Source: Gnomoniopsis sp. IMI 355080 (Eukaryota; Ascomycota; Sordariomycetes; Diaporthales; Gnomoniaceae). Taken from it: DNA of 64,000 nt. The translations under genes and the position numbers were made by a program. Positions 34,218 to 46,800 of this stretch are shown here, piece after piece. The stretch's first letter is position 1, and each line of letters opens with the position of its first letter. The DNA lies in contig JAPEVC010000064.1 of the NCBI GenBank assembly GCA_027946555.1, forward strand, positions 1 to 64,000, in the 5' to 3' direction. Under the pieces are notes generated by a model. It made no database searches. It was not told the DNA's origin and saw nothing but the letters and a program-made list of their open reading frames with translations.

Positions 34218-37200
34218 ATCTGAGGGAGGCAGGATGACGAGGCCGACGCTCGGGGTCGGGGTGGCGAGGCAACCCAGGGGTAAGGCTGGGCGAGCATGAA
34301 GTGGGACGGGTAGAAAGGATGAACTATGGGTGTGTCGTCGGTCTGGGAATCGGGACTGGTGCTTCGAGCTCCTAGCGGGGGTGGAGCCTACGCTTCGGAG
34401 AAATATCTGGCTCGAACGAGGTCTTTGATACATACTACTTTGAGGCGCTGCGTTGCAGATACAGGGCAGACACTGGGCCGAGCAGGACAGGAAACCGAAA
34501 AACTCTGTGCGCGTAATTCCGAGAATCCCAAGCCTCCCCCTCTCATTTTGAAGTGCTTCCAGTATCGGCCCGCGGAGGTACTACTGACTTTGTCGACCCA
34601 AACCTCAGCCTCGCACAATCGTCATCTCCTCATCTATCCGATGGCGCGGAGTGGAGGGGCAGAGGCGGGAGGGGGGTTGGCTCAACTGACGACGTTGCAC
34701 AGAGGACCATGATGTGACCGGATAAACCGGTAGAGAACCGGGTTCCATGCTTAAATGCCCGTGGTTGGTTGTCAGATCTTTGGATTGCTCTTCCGTCCAA
34801 AGTCTTACAGTGTACAGATAGGGGCGATGTACGCCAACAGCCAAGGGCAGAAAAGATGTTCAGCCCTCCAAGAAACGGAAAACAAGTTCTTCCATAGGGT
34901 GGGTACGCATTCTCGACGGGGCACACATACGCAAGCACGTCAATATAAAAATAAACATAGAGTTGTGTGGTCTGGGAGCGACGTCAACCTTCAACCGTCA
35001 AAGCTCGGGCTCGCTACCAAACCAACAAGACTCGGAATTCTCCGACGACGGGCAGAAAAGAAGGCCCTGCTCGGGTCGGGGTGGAGGGCGTCTCCAGTAA
35101 ACGTTTCCCTGCTCGTTGTTTCAATGTCTTTGGGTACTGGGTGTTGCCTCTGTCTTTGATTCCGGGCCCCCATTCTACTTACCATATGTAAGGCATGCAG
35201 AGTAACCTTGCTTCTATTTACAGCACTCGCGGGAAATTAAGGCGGGCGTGCAGTCCCTAGCACGTAGGGCGACGATTTGTGAGCGGGACGGGACCCCCGT
35301 TGGCAGCGGTGATTGGGGACGCAGCCCCCCCCACCCCTCCCCGGGCTCGGCGGTGGAGTTGTGGATAGGGGCATGCACTGGTGTCCGGGCGGACGGGTAG
35401 TAATGGGGGCGCTATGCGACTCAAAACATCGAGACGCGGGTCCGCAAGGCTCGATAGGGCGATAATATGGAGACGGATCGGGGTTCGAATCGGGATTACT
35501 CGTGGATACGTCACCTACATCCGGCCTGGTCATTATTAATCTAAGGGTTCTGGCCATCAACCGAGGCGAATTGGTGCGCAGTGGATTGCTTTCTACGCTG
35601 TATATTGCCCTTCTGCAGGGGTTTGCAAGAGAGGTACTGTACCTCGGGGCACAGCTTGCTAATAGCACTATGTTGCAATGTACCTGATAATGTGCTCGAA
35701 GCTTCCAAGAAAAGATCTTTACGAGGATCTACCGGTCGGGCACAATCTCTGTTCTCAGATAGGGGATGCGTGAATCGGGATCACAAAGTCAGACGTATAG
35801 TGCGCGAGGAAAAAGGTTTTTTCTTGTTCTTTTCGCAGCTAAAACTGGCCTGGCGTCTCCGGGTAAGTGCGTTGGTGCTATGTAGTAATTTGTACGTGGT
35901 GGATAGGTTGTGAGTAATGAGAGAGGTCGTCGGGACGCGCGTTGGTAGCCAATAGGAGGTTGAAACTTACACGCGACTTGATTGTGGCCTGACACGACTA
36001 GCCCGCACAGCTGCGGGCCAGGCTGGGATCAGCGAATTGGCGGCCTCCCAAGGGAAAGGGGAGTCGACACTCGATACTCTCTCTACGCCCAGTCCTGCCA
36101 GTCCTGTCAGGCTGTGTTGCACTGAGCGGCGTCGCGTCAAGATTGGGGTCGGACAGGGCCTTTCTCTGATCTCCATAACAGCCGAATTATTGACCGCGGG
36201 GGGGGGGGTGAAGACGGCTATTAGCTATACAGACCAGGGCAATTTCCCCAATCGGACGAGTTCGTTATGCATTCAGAGGAGGGTTTCCGGCTCAGACCTG
36301 AGAGAAACACGCCGGGTCCTTGTCCGCGGCGCTTTTTGACAGGAAGGGAAGGTTGATGGCAGATTGTAAGGCTCGTACCATACTATGAGCCGTAGAATAC
36401 GGGCCCACCATCGGAGGAAACTAATCAGCACCGAAGCTGTCATGGAAGGTCTGTTTCCTCGGCTCTTCTTGGGTTAGGTGAGCGATCGAAACGCCCATGG
36501 CCGAGCTTCCGCGAGGGGCCGAACAATCCTAGTAGTCGAGGCTGTAGGGCAGCTCAGAGCCTAGACGATGTGGCGTCTGCCAAACGACCAGGCATTTGCA
36601 TTTTGAATTCAAGGGATTTGATGCCGTAGAGAGCGCCCGAGTCCGCCGCGCGCGCCGCAGATATTATCGATGAGCGAAATTGTTAGCCCGCGCGTACGAG
36701 TACGCCGGATCTATCCAGATGGGCTTTAGTGTTGGCTTTTGTAGCCTCACTGCGGTGACAACAGTCTTGTCGTCTTGGTCACAAGATCATACTCATTTGC
36801 CTGCGGTAACTGGAATGCGCATCGACCGAAGCTGACATCAAATCGAGCCACCTCTAGCGAATTGAAGTTGCGGGCGGACACACAAGAGACATTGTCGGTT
36901 CACAGGTTGAATATTCCAAGCGACCACTCGTTCTTATATCTCAAATCAGACTGAAACGCATAAGATGCAGGTACATGGCTTCCCGTGCAGCCCTCAGGCA
37001 TAATGGTGTCAACATGTCGTGCGCAAGTCAGCATCTAACAAGACAGCGAGAGTCTCGACGCCAATATAGTTCGTGATGGTTGTGTGTGACTGACTGCCTC
37101 CCGAGGTCTGTACGTACTGTACCTTGGACATTTGGTGTGGCTTGTGCTGAATCGACATTGGTCCAGGGTGGCTCGACAAGATGCGCATAAAGATGCTGAC

Positions 37201-40200
37201 GAGGGGTTCCCTACCCATATTGGGCTATACGTGCGCACGATATCGCTGCGCTGTCAACTCAGAGGCGGGGGCCCCTTGCAGACCGTTGTCGCGCGAGAGC
37301 GACTAGAGTGTGGACAAATCATCAAAGAACGCCAACCTGAGATTCAAGACGAAAGAAGCGCAAAGAACAGCTCCATGTATATTGGGTAGTGCCCGGTCGG
37401 CCGGGTCGGAGGTGGTTTCCTGGTGGCGCCTAGAGGCCGTGCCAAGGTGGTCGGCGACAGCGTTGGGACGATTCCAATGAAGAAAAGGTGGCCTCGTAAG
37501 CCGCCCGATGGAATATTCACCATGGAAATCGCGATCGAGCAATCTATCGCTGGTCGCCGAACACAAGACACCGACCGAGTTTGACCGACGGAAGCGCTGG
37601 AACGTGAAGCACCGCATCATGTGATGATGAGTGATGGAGGTCCGGCGCTACCAGGTGGGAAACCCCTCGCCTCGAGCTGGTAAAACGTGCCAAGAGAACT
37701 CAAAAGGGCGAAAAGAAACAAGAGCGTTGGCTGTTACCGGGAATCGATTGGATCTCCGGAAGATCTGATTCACCAGCTCGGGTCTCCCAGGCTGTGACAG
37801 GACCCAAACTGACGATGAAGATGAAGTTTACCCGAAGAGTCTCCCCCCCCTCCCCCCTTCAAAGAGTCAGGACTATGTGGGCTGGGTACGGTAAAGTCAA
37901 TGGAGCTAATAAGATTGCGGGATGGCCTCGCAAGACCCAGTGCCTCTGGACAAGTGGACAGGCCCCGCCCAGCCCCGGGTAAGCATCAGGTGTCGCTGAA
38001 TGATCTCGGTTTGGACAAGCGAAAGGCTCTACTATGTACTAGACAGACTCTCGGTCGGCACTTCAGCCATCTCAAGCTACCGAGCTCTTGGCCTCGTCTT
38101 CTACTGGGGACTGGGACAGTCACGGGGAGTCAACATGTTTGGCCAGTCCTAGTAGTAAGTTTGGAGTCGTCGCCGCCTTACTCGTCGTGGAGCAAAAGGA
38201 CTGACAGGGCCGATGGGAGTTTGAACTTTGCTGAACAGTGATAGTGAACACGATTGAATTGACATCTGGAATTACAAGTAATTGGCATCTGGCATCTGGC
38301 ATCTGGCATTTGGCATCTGGTAACTTGGCCTTCGATGAGTGTCCTCTCTCTCCCACAAGGTTTGGCAAAAGCGGGGGGGCGTCGTGTTTCAGCATCAGAA
38401 GCTGAGACAGCTCGTCTGCCTGTACGGCTGCTGTGAGTGGGCAGAGCACAAACTGCACCAGCTGCACCGCCGACTGCCGCTCGTCAGATTGCCCTGATGG
38501 GCCTAGTGTGGACAGGGATAGTGCCCCTGGCTCGAGATGGGGGTCCCGCTTTTTCCAACGTCGACTGTTCCCATACACCAAAACCTCGCCAAATCGACGT
38601 TGAGGAGATCACGGCCACACGGCCCTTTCACAGCCTCCAGTTCCTATCATCCAATGTCTTGCTTGCCGAACTTCAACCCAATCCCAATACTCAGGCCCTC
38701 AAATACTCAAACGTGCGGGGCTCCGGCTCCCAACCCCGGCCGAGAGCCATGTATGAACATCTCCCTTGCTGGCTGCCCGCTTCCACCGCCACTGGTGAAG
38801 ACAACCACACCACACCTTACCACACCACGCCAATGATACCGGCACAGACCTCGGAAGCGACATTGGATCATGTGTGCATATCTCCTCTTGGTGCCTTGAT
38901 TTTCGCTCCATCCTACAGTCTCGCTCGCGTCCAACTCTCCCCACATGTCTCCCTCAAATCACAGCGCACCCTTCCAGATTCCGGTCTGGTCACCTCTAGT
39001 CAAACTCGCCTCGGTCCTCGTCATCTCCCTTTGCAACTCTGCTGGCCCGTCTCTGCCAACACTATGGTCTATGACCTCACGGTCTTGAGTGACTGCATGT
39101 CCTGAGTACACAAGTACCCCACCCGCTATTGGAGGGGGACTGTGACTGTAACTGTGGGACGACAAGCTAATCGCCCCGCGCCTCATCTTGGTAACTCTTC
39201 TATTTTCGGCCAAACTACTGCGGCTGTGGCCCGTGGCTCTGGCTCTTCATCTAGGGCTGATACTACAGCCTCCGTACAGTCTAATCTGTTCGCTTCTACC
39301 ACACCAGTACAGTTAGTTGCTCGCAAAACTAAGCCCCATTCTCCGACAGCCGTTCGATACCTTCAACATCGAATACCAGGTCCGATAGGTACAGATTTTT
39401 CAGCTAGGTCTGATTTTTTATTATTCTGATTTTTCCTTGCCTTCGACGTCCCCCCCCCCTCTCCCGAATCAGCCAAGGCTTCTATAATCAGGAAATCCTG
39501 TAGCAGGCGATATCCTTGTCAACGACTGTGGCAGCACTGTTACCTGCACGTGTCGTCCCAAACAATTCATCAAAATATCGAATTGCGCTGCTGAGGCGCT
39601 GACGACACCGAGGGCCTAGACTGGCTCAAGCGACGCTCAATGTAACCCTTTGCCGCGAGGCGCTAGATTTCACGATTGGGTCGTCAGGTAGACACGATTG
39701 GATGCTGAAGGAACTTGCCAACGAGCTTCACCACAAACTTTACCACAAGCTTCAACACGGATGCAAAATAGACTTTGTCTATCTTATGTCGCTTCTCTTG
39801 GTATTACCGATGTCATGATCCAATGTATGTAGATCGGGGGAAGAGAAGTCGCTTCTCCCGGTTTTTTATCAACATCGAGATTCCCGTGCAATTCGTGGCC
39901 GGTGCTCTCCCAGCAACCAAAGTGTTTGAAAGCAATGCCAAGGCTACTGGGAATAACCTCCCCATCTGGAAGGTGACTTGCTAAAGAATATTCCTCATCG
40001 ATCACTGTTCCACTTTAATTCTGGTTCATCCGGTTCTGTGTGACAGACAATGGACTGCATCCCCAATGTCGAGAATTTTTTGAAGATTCGGTTGAAAGCT
40101 CTGCGATTCTATGATCCTATTTGCCGTGGTCTTTCGTTCGTTGTCTCCCTGAAAGTCAAAGCTTACCCTGATATTCCATGAAACTGAGACAGTTGCCCCG

Positions 40201-41811
40201 TCCTCGGGTCTCTTTCCTCTTCCCGCAATCTACGCCTCGCCCCACTCATCTGGCGCTCAGGGCTGAGCATAGGATGAAATTCGGAATCGAAACCGAAGAA
40301 AGCCCTGTTCTGGCCCGGCGCCTCTCCCTTCCTGGTGTCATTTTGTCCCAAGCCTCGCGATTACTATTTCTTAGTGTAAAAGTGCTCCCTTCCTTGTGAT
40401 GACGTCCCCCCCGGGGCGGGCTTTACTGGCAGCCTCGCCCAGCACATGCTTGTGCCCGTCCTCGTCGTCCTCCTCGCAAGCTGCGTCCTTGTTGCAGAGT
40501 CTGTGGGCACGCTCATCGCAGGGTGACAAGACCCATGTTCCCTACTTCCAAAATAAGACTCGACGGGGCCAGTCCCTGGCACACCGGCAACCCAGATCCC
40601 CTCCCACTGGGATGCCCACACCTCGACATTCCGCTGCAACCCTGCCCGAGTCTGTAGAGTTTGGATCCTTGTAACTGTGCTCGAAAGGGCAAAGTCTAAC
40701 GCTGGCCTTGTTGTCCCACACCTCGCCGACTTGTATCAGGGATATTCGGCTCACCACCTACCGGTTCCGAGCCTGGTCCCTTGGGCCCTATTGGTCTAGC
40801 CAGGGTTGATGCCTCAATACCACGGTACATTCTCTTATACCCAAGTATCTGCTGGGGTGCTCTTGCACTGCCTCTGATCTTTTTTGCTCTCCTATCCCGT
40901 TGTGCCCACTGTCCAGGAACCTTTTTTTTGTTCTGCAGCACACTCATTGCCAGTCACTCCTTTTTCTGAGCCATCGACCGACCTATATCACTGCTCCGCT
41001 TTTCGAACCGCTGTCCTATAATATAGCAAGAGCTGGCTCTCTTTTTCGGTCGGATGCGAGTCGTGTGCTCTTGAGCGTCGTCAACGAGCTGTAGCTACAC
41101 ACAAAACTAACAACTCACCACACTCCTTTTACCCCTGTCTACAAACACTGGTTCCCGAATATCACATCTATACCGGATCACCCAGCAAGGAGCTGAGTGC
41201 CGTATTGTTCAAGAGGCTCTACTACCCTCTACCATTGTTTCACACACAGAGGTTGCTTGACTCGACTTCTCGGCCCCAAAATTCGATCCTAAGATCTACG
41301 CGTTCCTTAACAACCCGGCCTTCCCCCTCACCCTGACAACAGGCAAAAGCCGTTCAAGCATCCCATCTCTCATCGAAGCCGGAGAATAATTCTCTTGCCC
41401 TGTCCTTGGTTCCGGATTGCTCTCCCATCCAAGTAAGTTACAAGATCGCCTGAGGATATACGATGACACACTCATCGACACGTTGGCACTGTGGAACCCC
41501 TCAACCACCCATCCCCTCCTCGCCCAGGTTCGCTCTTCCGTCTGTGGATTCATGCTGACCATGACATATCAGCCTGCGACCTTCTGCACTTGATATTTAC
41601 ATACTGACCCTCCCTTGCATGCAACACTACTGCTGCTGTGATGGATCCGAGTCAGGCCCAACTGTAGGCCGCCTTTTATAACATTTGACCGGAGAACCTT
41701 TTCCTTAGCTTACATACATACAGAAGGCACCAAGTACAATCGCCCTCATTCGCCTTTCATTTAAATAACAATTTTCGACGCGACGCGACACCAAACGGAC
41801 GTCAATCTCAC
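34218..41811. other. 7.6-kb desert upstream of the Rua1-type regulator
   Basis: No gene with family resemblance. Landmarks: G12 run near 36199, C-rich runs near 37842 and 39450, the TGGCATC tandem repeat at 38283-38320, and strongly pyrimidine-rich top strand from about 38.6 to 41.8 kb (consistent with a long leader and promoter of the regulator). Frames such as 38437-39105 lack protein features and were not annotated. Confidence 0.45.
38283..38320. repeat. Short tandem repeat, (TGGCATC)5
   Basis: Five 7-nt units (TGGCATC, one with a C-to-T change) followed by a partial TGG. It is a small minisatellite-like array in noncoding DNA. Confidence 0.9.
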
Positions 41812-43877
41812 ATGATGAACATGTCTGGAACCGAAATGCCAGAAAAGACCGAAAGCATGGGGGCGCCATCGCATGGAATGTGGACCACGCCCACTTCGAC
41901 GGGCATGCGACCACGGCCAGCGACGATTCACGAAGGTTTCTCGTACTGCATGGAAGAAAGCTATGATGGTTTGCCAGCATGGGATTCCTCGACTTTACCA
42001 ATGCACCAACAACAACAACAACAAGCGCCGCAGCAGCAGCAGCAACAGCAACAGACTCCCAGCGATACCGTATCATCGAGGCCTATTTCAGTCCACCAAG
42101 AGTTCTACCCACCAACAACCATGGACAATGGTTTGTTTCCCTTCTTACCCGGACGAGATTTCCCTGCATCTAAAAAGCTGACCACAGTAGTAGGGCAATG
42201 GATGCAAAAGCCCATGGAAGATAACCTGGAGATGCACGGCATTGATCCTGAGATGACGATTGGGCAAGCTTATACGACCGACGAAGCCATCCCCATTCTT
42301 GACCTGCGCTACCCCGGTCAACCCTTAGAAGGTGAAGCGATGAACTTCGAGAACGGAATTAACCCTCGACGTATGTCAGGCTCGTCGTTCACCTTGTCTA
42401 CTTCCGGTGGACTCTCAGACATGACATCTTACGAGGACTTCTCAACAGCTCTTTCCGACGCTCCATCGTTCAGTTCGGACTATCCTCCTCCATCAAACAG
42501 AAACTCACTCATGTCATCCACCCAATTGTCGCCGGTAGCGTCACCGCGTATGACACCGCAGAGCCGATCAGAGCTTGTAAGAACACATAGCAGGGGGAGG
42601 GCATCACCGTCGCCGCGGCCCGGTATGCGGTCTGCGCCTTACAGTGTGGAAGGAGCTAGGAACAACAAGCGGTGGTCAACAGGGTCTTATGGAACGATGC
42701 AGAACAGGCGGCAGTCACCCTTCGTTTACCAGCACACTACCGACCCGTACGGACCGCGCATGTCTTCGAGACACTCTTCACCCACGATCCAGAACCAGCA
42801 AATGCCCCTGAACTTTGGCAACCTGCAGGCTACCCAACAACAGCAATACTACATGGGACACGCTCACCCAGCCGCCTTCCAACGGAATAGCATGCTCCTG
42901 CCGTCACAATTGCCTTCGCAAGATTTCCACCATGGTCACCACTTTGAGAACCCGCCCCCACTCTTGTCCCACGGGCTGTTCCGCATGCTACAAAGCAACG
43001 CGGACCCTCACTCATTGCACGGTCACTATACCGACTTGTCAGACCCGCCAGACCTGTACGCTTCTCTCCACGAAGAGCAAATACCCCCTCCTCCCGAGGA
43101 CATGAACCCGTCGGATCCGGATCTGGTGCCTCACGAGCAAGAATTGAGATTCGATGGCGATTTGTACACTCCCAAGTGGGTTCGCGGTCACGGAAACAAG
43201 CGCGAGGGATGGTGCGGAATTTGCAAGCCGGGGCGGTGGTTGGTCCTCAAGAACTCGGCCTTCTGGTATGACAAGAGCTTCACACACGGAATCAGCGCTG
43301 CGACGGGCCAGCCCTTCAACGAGCCACAAGAGACGAGGCGGATGGATGGCAACCCAGATGTTTGGGAGGGCCTTTGTGGTAGCTGCAACGATTGGATTGC
43401 ACTGGTCAGCTCCAAAAAGAAGGGCACAACGTGGTTCCGCCACGCATACAAGGTAAGAGATATAAACCACGTCCAGCAGCAGAAAAGGAGAGAGACGAAA
43501 CTAACGCACATTAGTGTCATACGCATCCCAAGATCAAGGATGCCCCCAAGCGAAGAAGGGAGAGCAGCCACCAGCGACTGGCGGCATCCACTACCGCGAG
43601 GCCAAAGGTAGAGCCAGGTCAATCGCTGCCGCAAGATCAGAGTCCCATCACGCCTCAGATGACTCCATCCTCCGTGACGAACCACTCGACGACGCCAACC
43701 TCTGCGCATCAGATCACCTCACACCCGCAACAGCAAGAGCACGATCACCAGCAGCATCAACACCAGTATCACCAATCCATGGTCCCTCCTCCCGCTCCTC
43801 CACATCTCCAGATCCAAGTCTCCTCTCCCGCGCACCAGAGGAATAACCCGATGGATAACCTCACCAACATGATTTAA
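41812..43877 (+). CDS. Rua1-type zinc-binding transcription regulator
   Basis: Exons 41812-43452 and 43515-43877 give 667 aa. The N-terminal ~430 residues are disordered, with Gln tracts (MHQQQQQQAPQQQQQQQQ) and Ser/Pro/Met-rich stretches. The conserved core starts near residue 455: TPKWVRGHGNKREGWCGICK, RWLVLKNSAFWYDKSFTHGI, then WEGLCGSCNDWIALVSSKKK and TTWFRHAYK-CHTHPK across the intron. These CxxC...CxxC...CxH residues form the zinc-binding C-terminal domain first described in Ustilago Rua1 (regulator of ustilagic acid synthesis). The tail is His/Gln/Pro-rich. A nuclear regulator is likely; its targets are unknown. The very long noncoding flanks suggest complex regulation. Confidence 0.85.
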
Positions 43878-46800
43878 GAAGAGGTTGGGGTCTTTTCGAA
43901 TCTTCTTCGCCCTTTGTCATTCCAATTCTTGCAGGTCGAACTTGGTCTCCGAAAACGAACATCCTTCCGAAATTCTTGCAAAACTTTCGACCATCGTCAC
44001 TTTGACGTTTTTCTCATTTTCTTTCTCACGCTTTACATTGGGAAATTTTCACCGGATTCGAACGAATACATAGAATAGCATTGGGGTGGAATTTAGGGGT
44101 CAAATTGCTTTCCTACCACGAAAAACGGGCTGGCCTAGGAAACGATGACGAAGGCAACACCACCTATGACAATTTTCAATCATTCCTTCTCGCAATTTTG
44201 TCATCCTTCTCATCTCAAATACCTTTTTCTTTCCTTTTTTTTGGTTTTTTTTGTGTTTTTGGGAGGCTTTTCATCGAGTCTTGCATGCATTGGATATCCG
44301 AGTCTGTCTTTTACGGAACTTTGACGAACTGGAACGAACGATGTTGACGAGGAAGAAAAAGGGGAACGAGCATCTCATGTCTTGGTTCCATTTTGGTGGT
44401 TCTTTTTTATTGCCTGCATTCTCTTGCCTTTTTTTTTTTTTTTTTTTACTTTTCTTCATATCCAACTTCACACGATCGTTTCCTTCTATCCTATCATTCA
44501 GTCATCAACTTTTTCAGTCTTCAATTCATGTTCATATTCTGCTTTTCTCGTTTCCAGTCACGGCGTGCTTTCTGTCTTCTCTTAGGTAGTCTTTGATAAT
44601 TAGATAGATAGCTATTGCCCTCGGTGGAAGGAAACACGAAGAAGACAGCGAGGCGCAACCCATGGCGACTGATTTCAAATGATTTGTTTTTCTTTTGGAC
44701 TGTTCAAAAAGAGGAGGATACCCAGTCAGGGGCTAGGCAAGGCAGGATTGATGGACGGGATGAAAATCGTGGTCAGATGGCGAAGCGAGTTTTTTTATTC
44801 GAAAGAATTGTCTGCGACAATATCACTACATTCAAAACTACCAACTACACTTTTGTGACTTGTGCGTCTTGGTCTTGGTCTGGTGTATCGTGAACCTTAA
44901 CTTCCATAACTGACAGATTTGCCCGCTTCTCGCGATGAAGATCTGGCTCAACGTTCGCGAGACTTCACACACAGCAATCTTGGTACCACGTCCACAAGTG
45001 CTTCAGAACGCACGAGCCGATGAAGTCATGTAGTACGCGTCACACTCGATACCTTGAACGAGGCTTTAGATACGAACACGCCGAGGCGAGAGAGGCGAGC
45101 CGAGCGAAATGATTAGAATTTGTGACTACTATGGTACAGTATCGCCAGCCGCTGGGCGAGAAACAAGGTTCGGTGCATCGCGAGAGCCGGCGTTTCACGT
45201 CCTTCGCACCCAGCCCTGCTACTTTCTGGGCTAGAACCATCCTCCCACAGGGCTGATCCCGAGCGTCTATGTGTGTAGTGTTGAGACGATGGGAGTGCAC
45301 TTACAAAGATTTGGACTTGGAGAACGTTCTACCTGTCAGCCCATGGGCCAGGGTTGTAGTAAACAGCCTCGCTTGGTGGGAGCCGCCACTCTTTAGCCGG
45401 TCGCGGGGATTGTGGGGCGCCAAGTCCAGCCTTGCGACGGAAGGAACGGAAGGAGGAAGGGGGCAGGTAGAAAGTAGTCCCGACCCCATGGTGTGGAGGA
45501 ACTTACGCCCTTTGTTGGGGGACCTCCTCCAAGGCCTTCCAAGTGTGGTCGCTTCATCCGATATCTTCTAACATCGAAACTCGTCTCGTGTCTCTGCTCA
45601 GCCCGTCGAGCCACAGTAAATCAGCTACTAGTCAGCCTCGCGTGGCAGGATCCGCAATCCCAGTCGAACGACGCCATGGCCCATCCCATGTGTAGATCCC
45701 AACACCATACTTGCATGTGCCTGGTAGGGACATCGTGGGGACCCTGGAATGCCAATCGCACTGGCGCAAATCTTCATGGAACCCAAAGATTGCAGTCCAG
45801 CGGGTCGAGACGCTCACTTGCCGAAGTTTGCGATAGGTCCCGCATAGCCAATCCTCAGCCACGAAAGGTCCGAATGGCGCGGGGTTTTGCGGATGTGCCG
45901 TCAATGAACCACACAAGAACGGCCCCATCTACCAGGGAAACTCACTGCGCAGATGGATCCGAAAGAGGAAGCTTGAGATGGCACCATTAGTAGTGTATAC
46001 AAAGTACAAAGTAAACGGCATTGCACGTCTCCTCAACTGTCAGGCATGCATGAAAGAAGCCTAATCCTGAAGGGTCGAACACCACACCGGGTAACGAGGT
46101 AGGATCTGTGCGGGATGCATCAGAATATGCCGCAAGGTAGGAGTATCGTCGCAACTTTGCGGGCGTGCTAATCATCGGCAGCTTGGGCAGCAACGGATGG
46201 AAACAGATGGTTAAGGCGCAGAGAAAGGGCTCTTACCTCGATCGGGAGACCGCGTGCGAAGCTGGCAACAAACTCACGACACCATGTCGTCGGCACCAGT
46301 CCCAAGATATTGCTTTGAGGCAGCTTGGCGGGCTGGCAACGGCCTAGTTGAGTCTGGAATGTTTCCCACAGGCACGGAAACATGGCAACTGGGACATAGG
46401 AAGGCCCAGCAAGGCGGCAGCCGTCGTCTCATTTCCCAGATTCATGCGAGGATACCCATTGTCGATGACGCTGAAATGGGCTATACGAACCAGTTCTTGG
46501 ATAAATCTGATAGCTCGCTTTCAGCAGGCCGCGATGTTCTTTCGGACTAGGTTGGATACTATAGGTATGGTGGGAATGAGTTGGCAATTTGTCCGCGATG
46601 ACTCAACCGCGCGCGATGGAAGGTTTGCCAGGTGCCGTTCTGGGAAACCAGTCGCCGCGATATGTGAAGGGAGTGTCCTTGATAGCAAGTGGCTGTTGTT
46701 GACGTGGTGAGGCGTGGGTTCCTTGCTGGTGGGCTTGAAGGGATCTTGTAGTCCAATTAATTGATTGATTTGCAACTTCTTCAATGTCAGACTAGTCGAT

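Noticed and set aside
33297..34433. 378-codon frame (-) opposite the proline-rich gene
   Set aside because: It is longer than the plus-strand gene but made of Arg, Gly, Trp and Leu expected from the complement of Pro/Gln/Ala codons; the plus strand has the ordered C-terminal helices.
35484..35500. GGGGTTCGAATCGGG resembling a tRNA B-box
   Set aside because: No A-box or cloverleaf stems upstream; likely a chance palindrome around TTCGAA.
38437..39105. 222-codon open frame (+) in the desert upstream of the Rua1-type gene
   Set aside because: Thr/Ser/Pro/Leu composition mirrors the pyrimidine-rich DNA; no domain, no splice partners and no coherent start region.
45493..45990. 165-codon frame (+) in the 43.9-50.3 kb desert
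   Set aside because: Arg/Ser/Cys-rich with no family resemblance or splice context.
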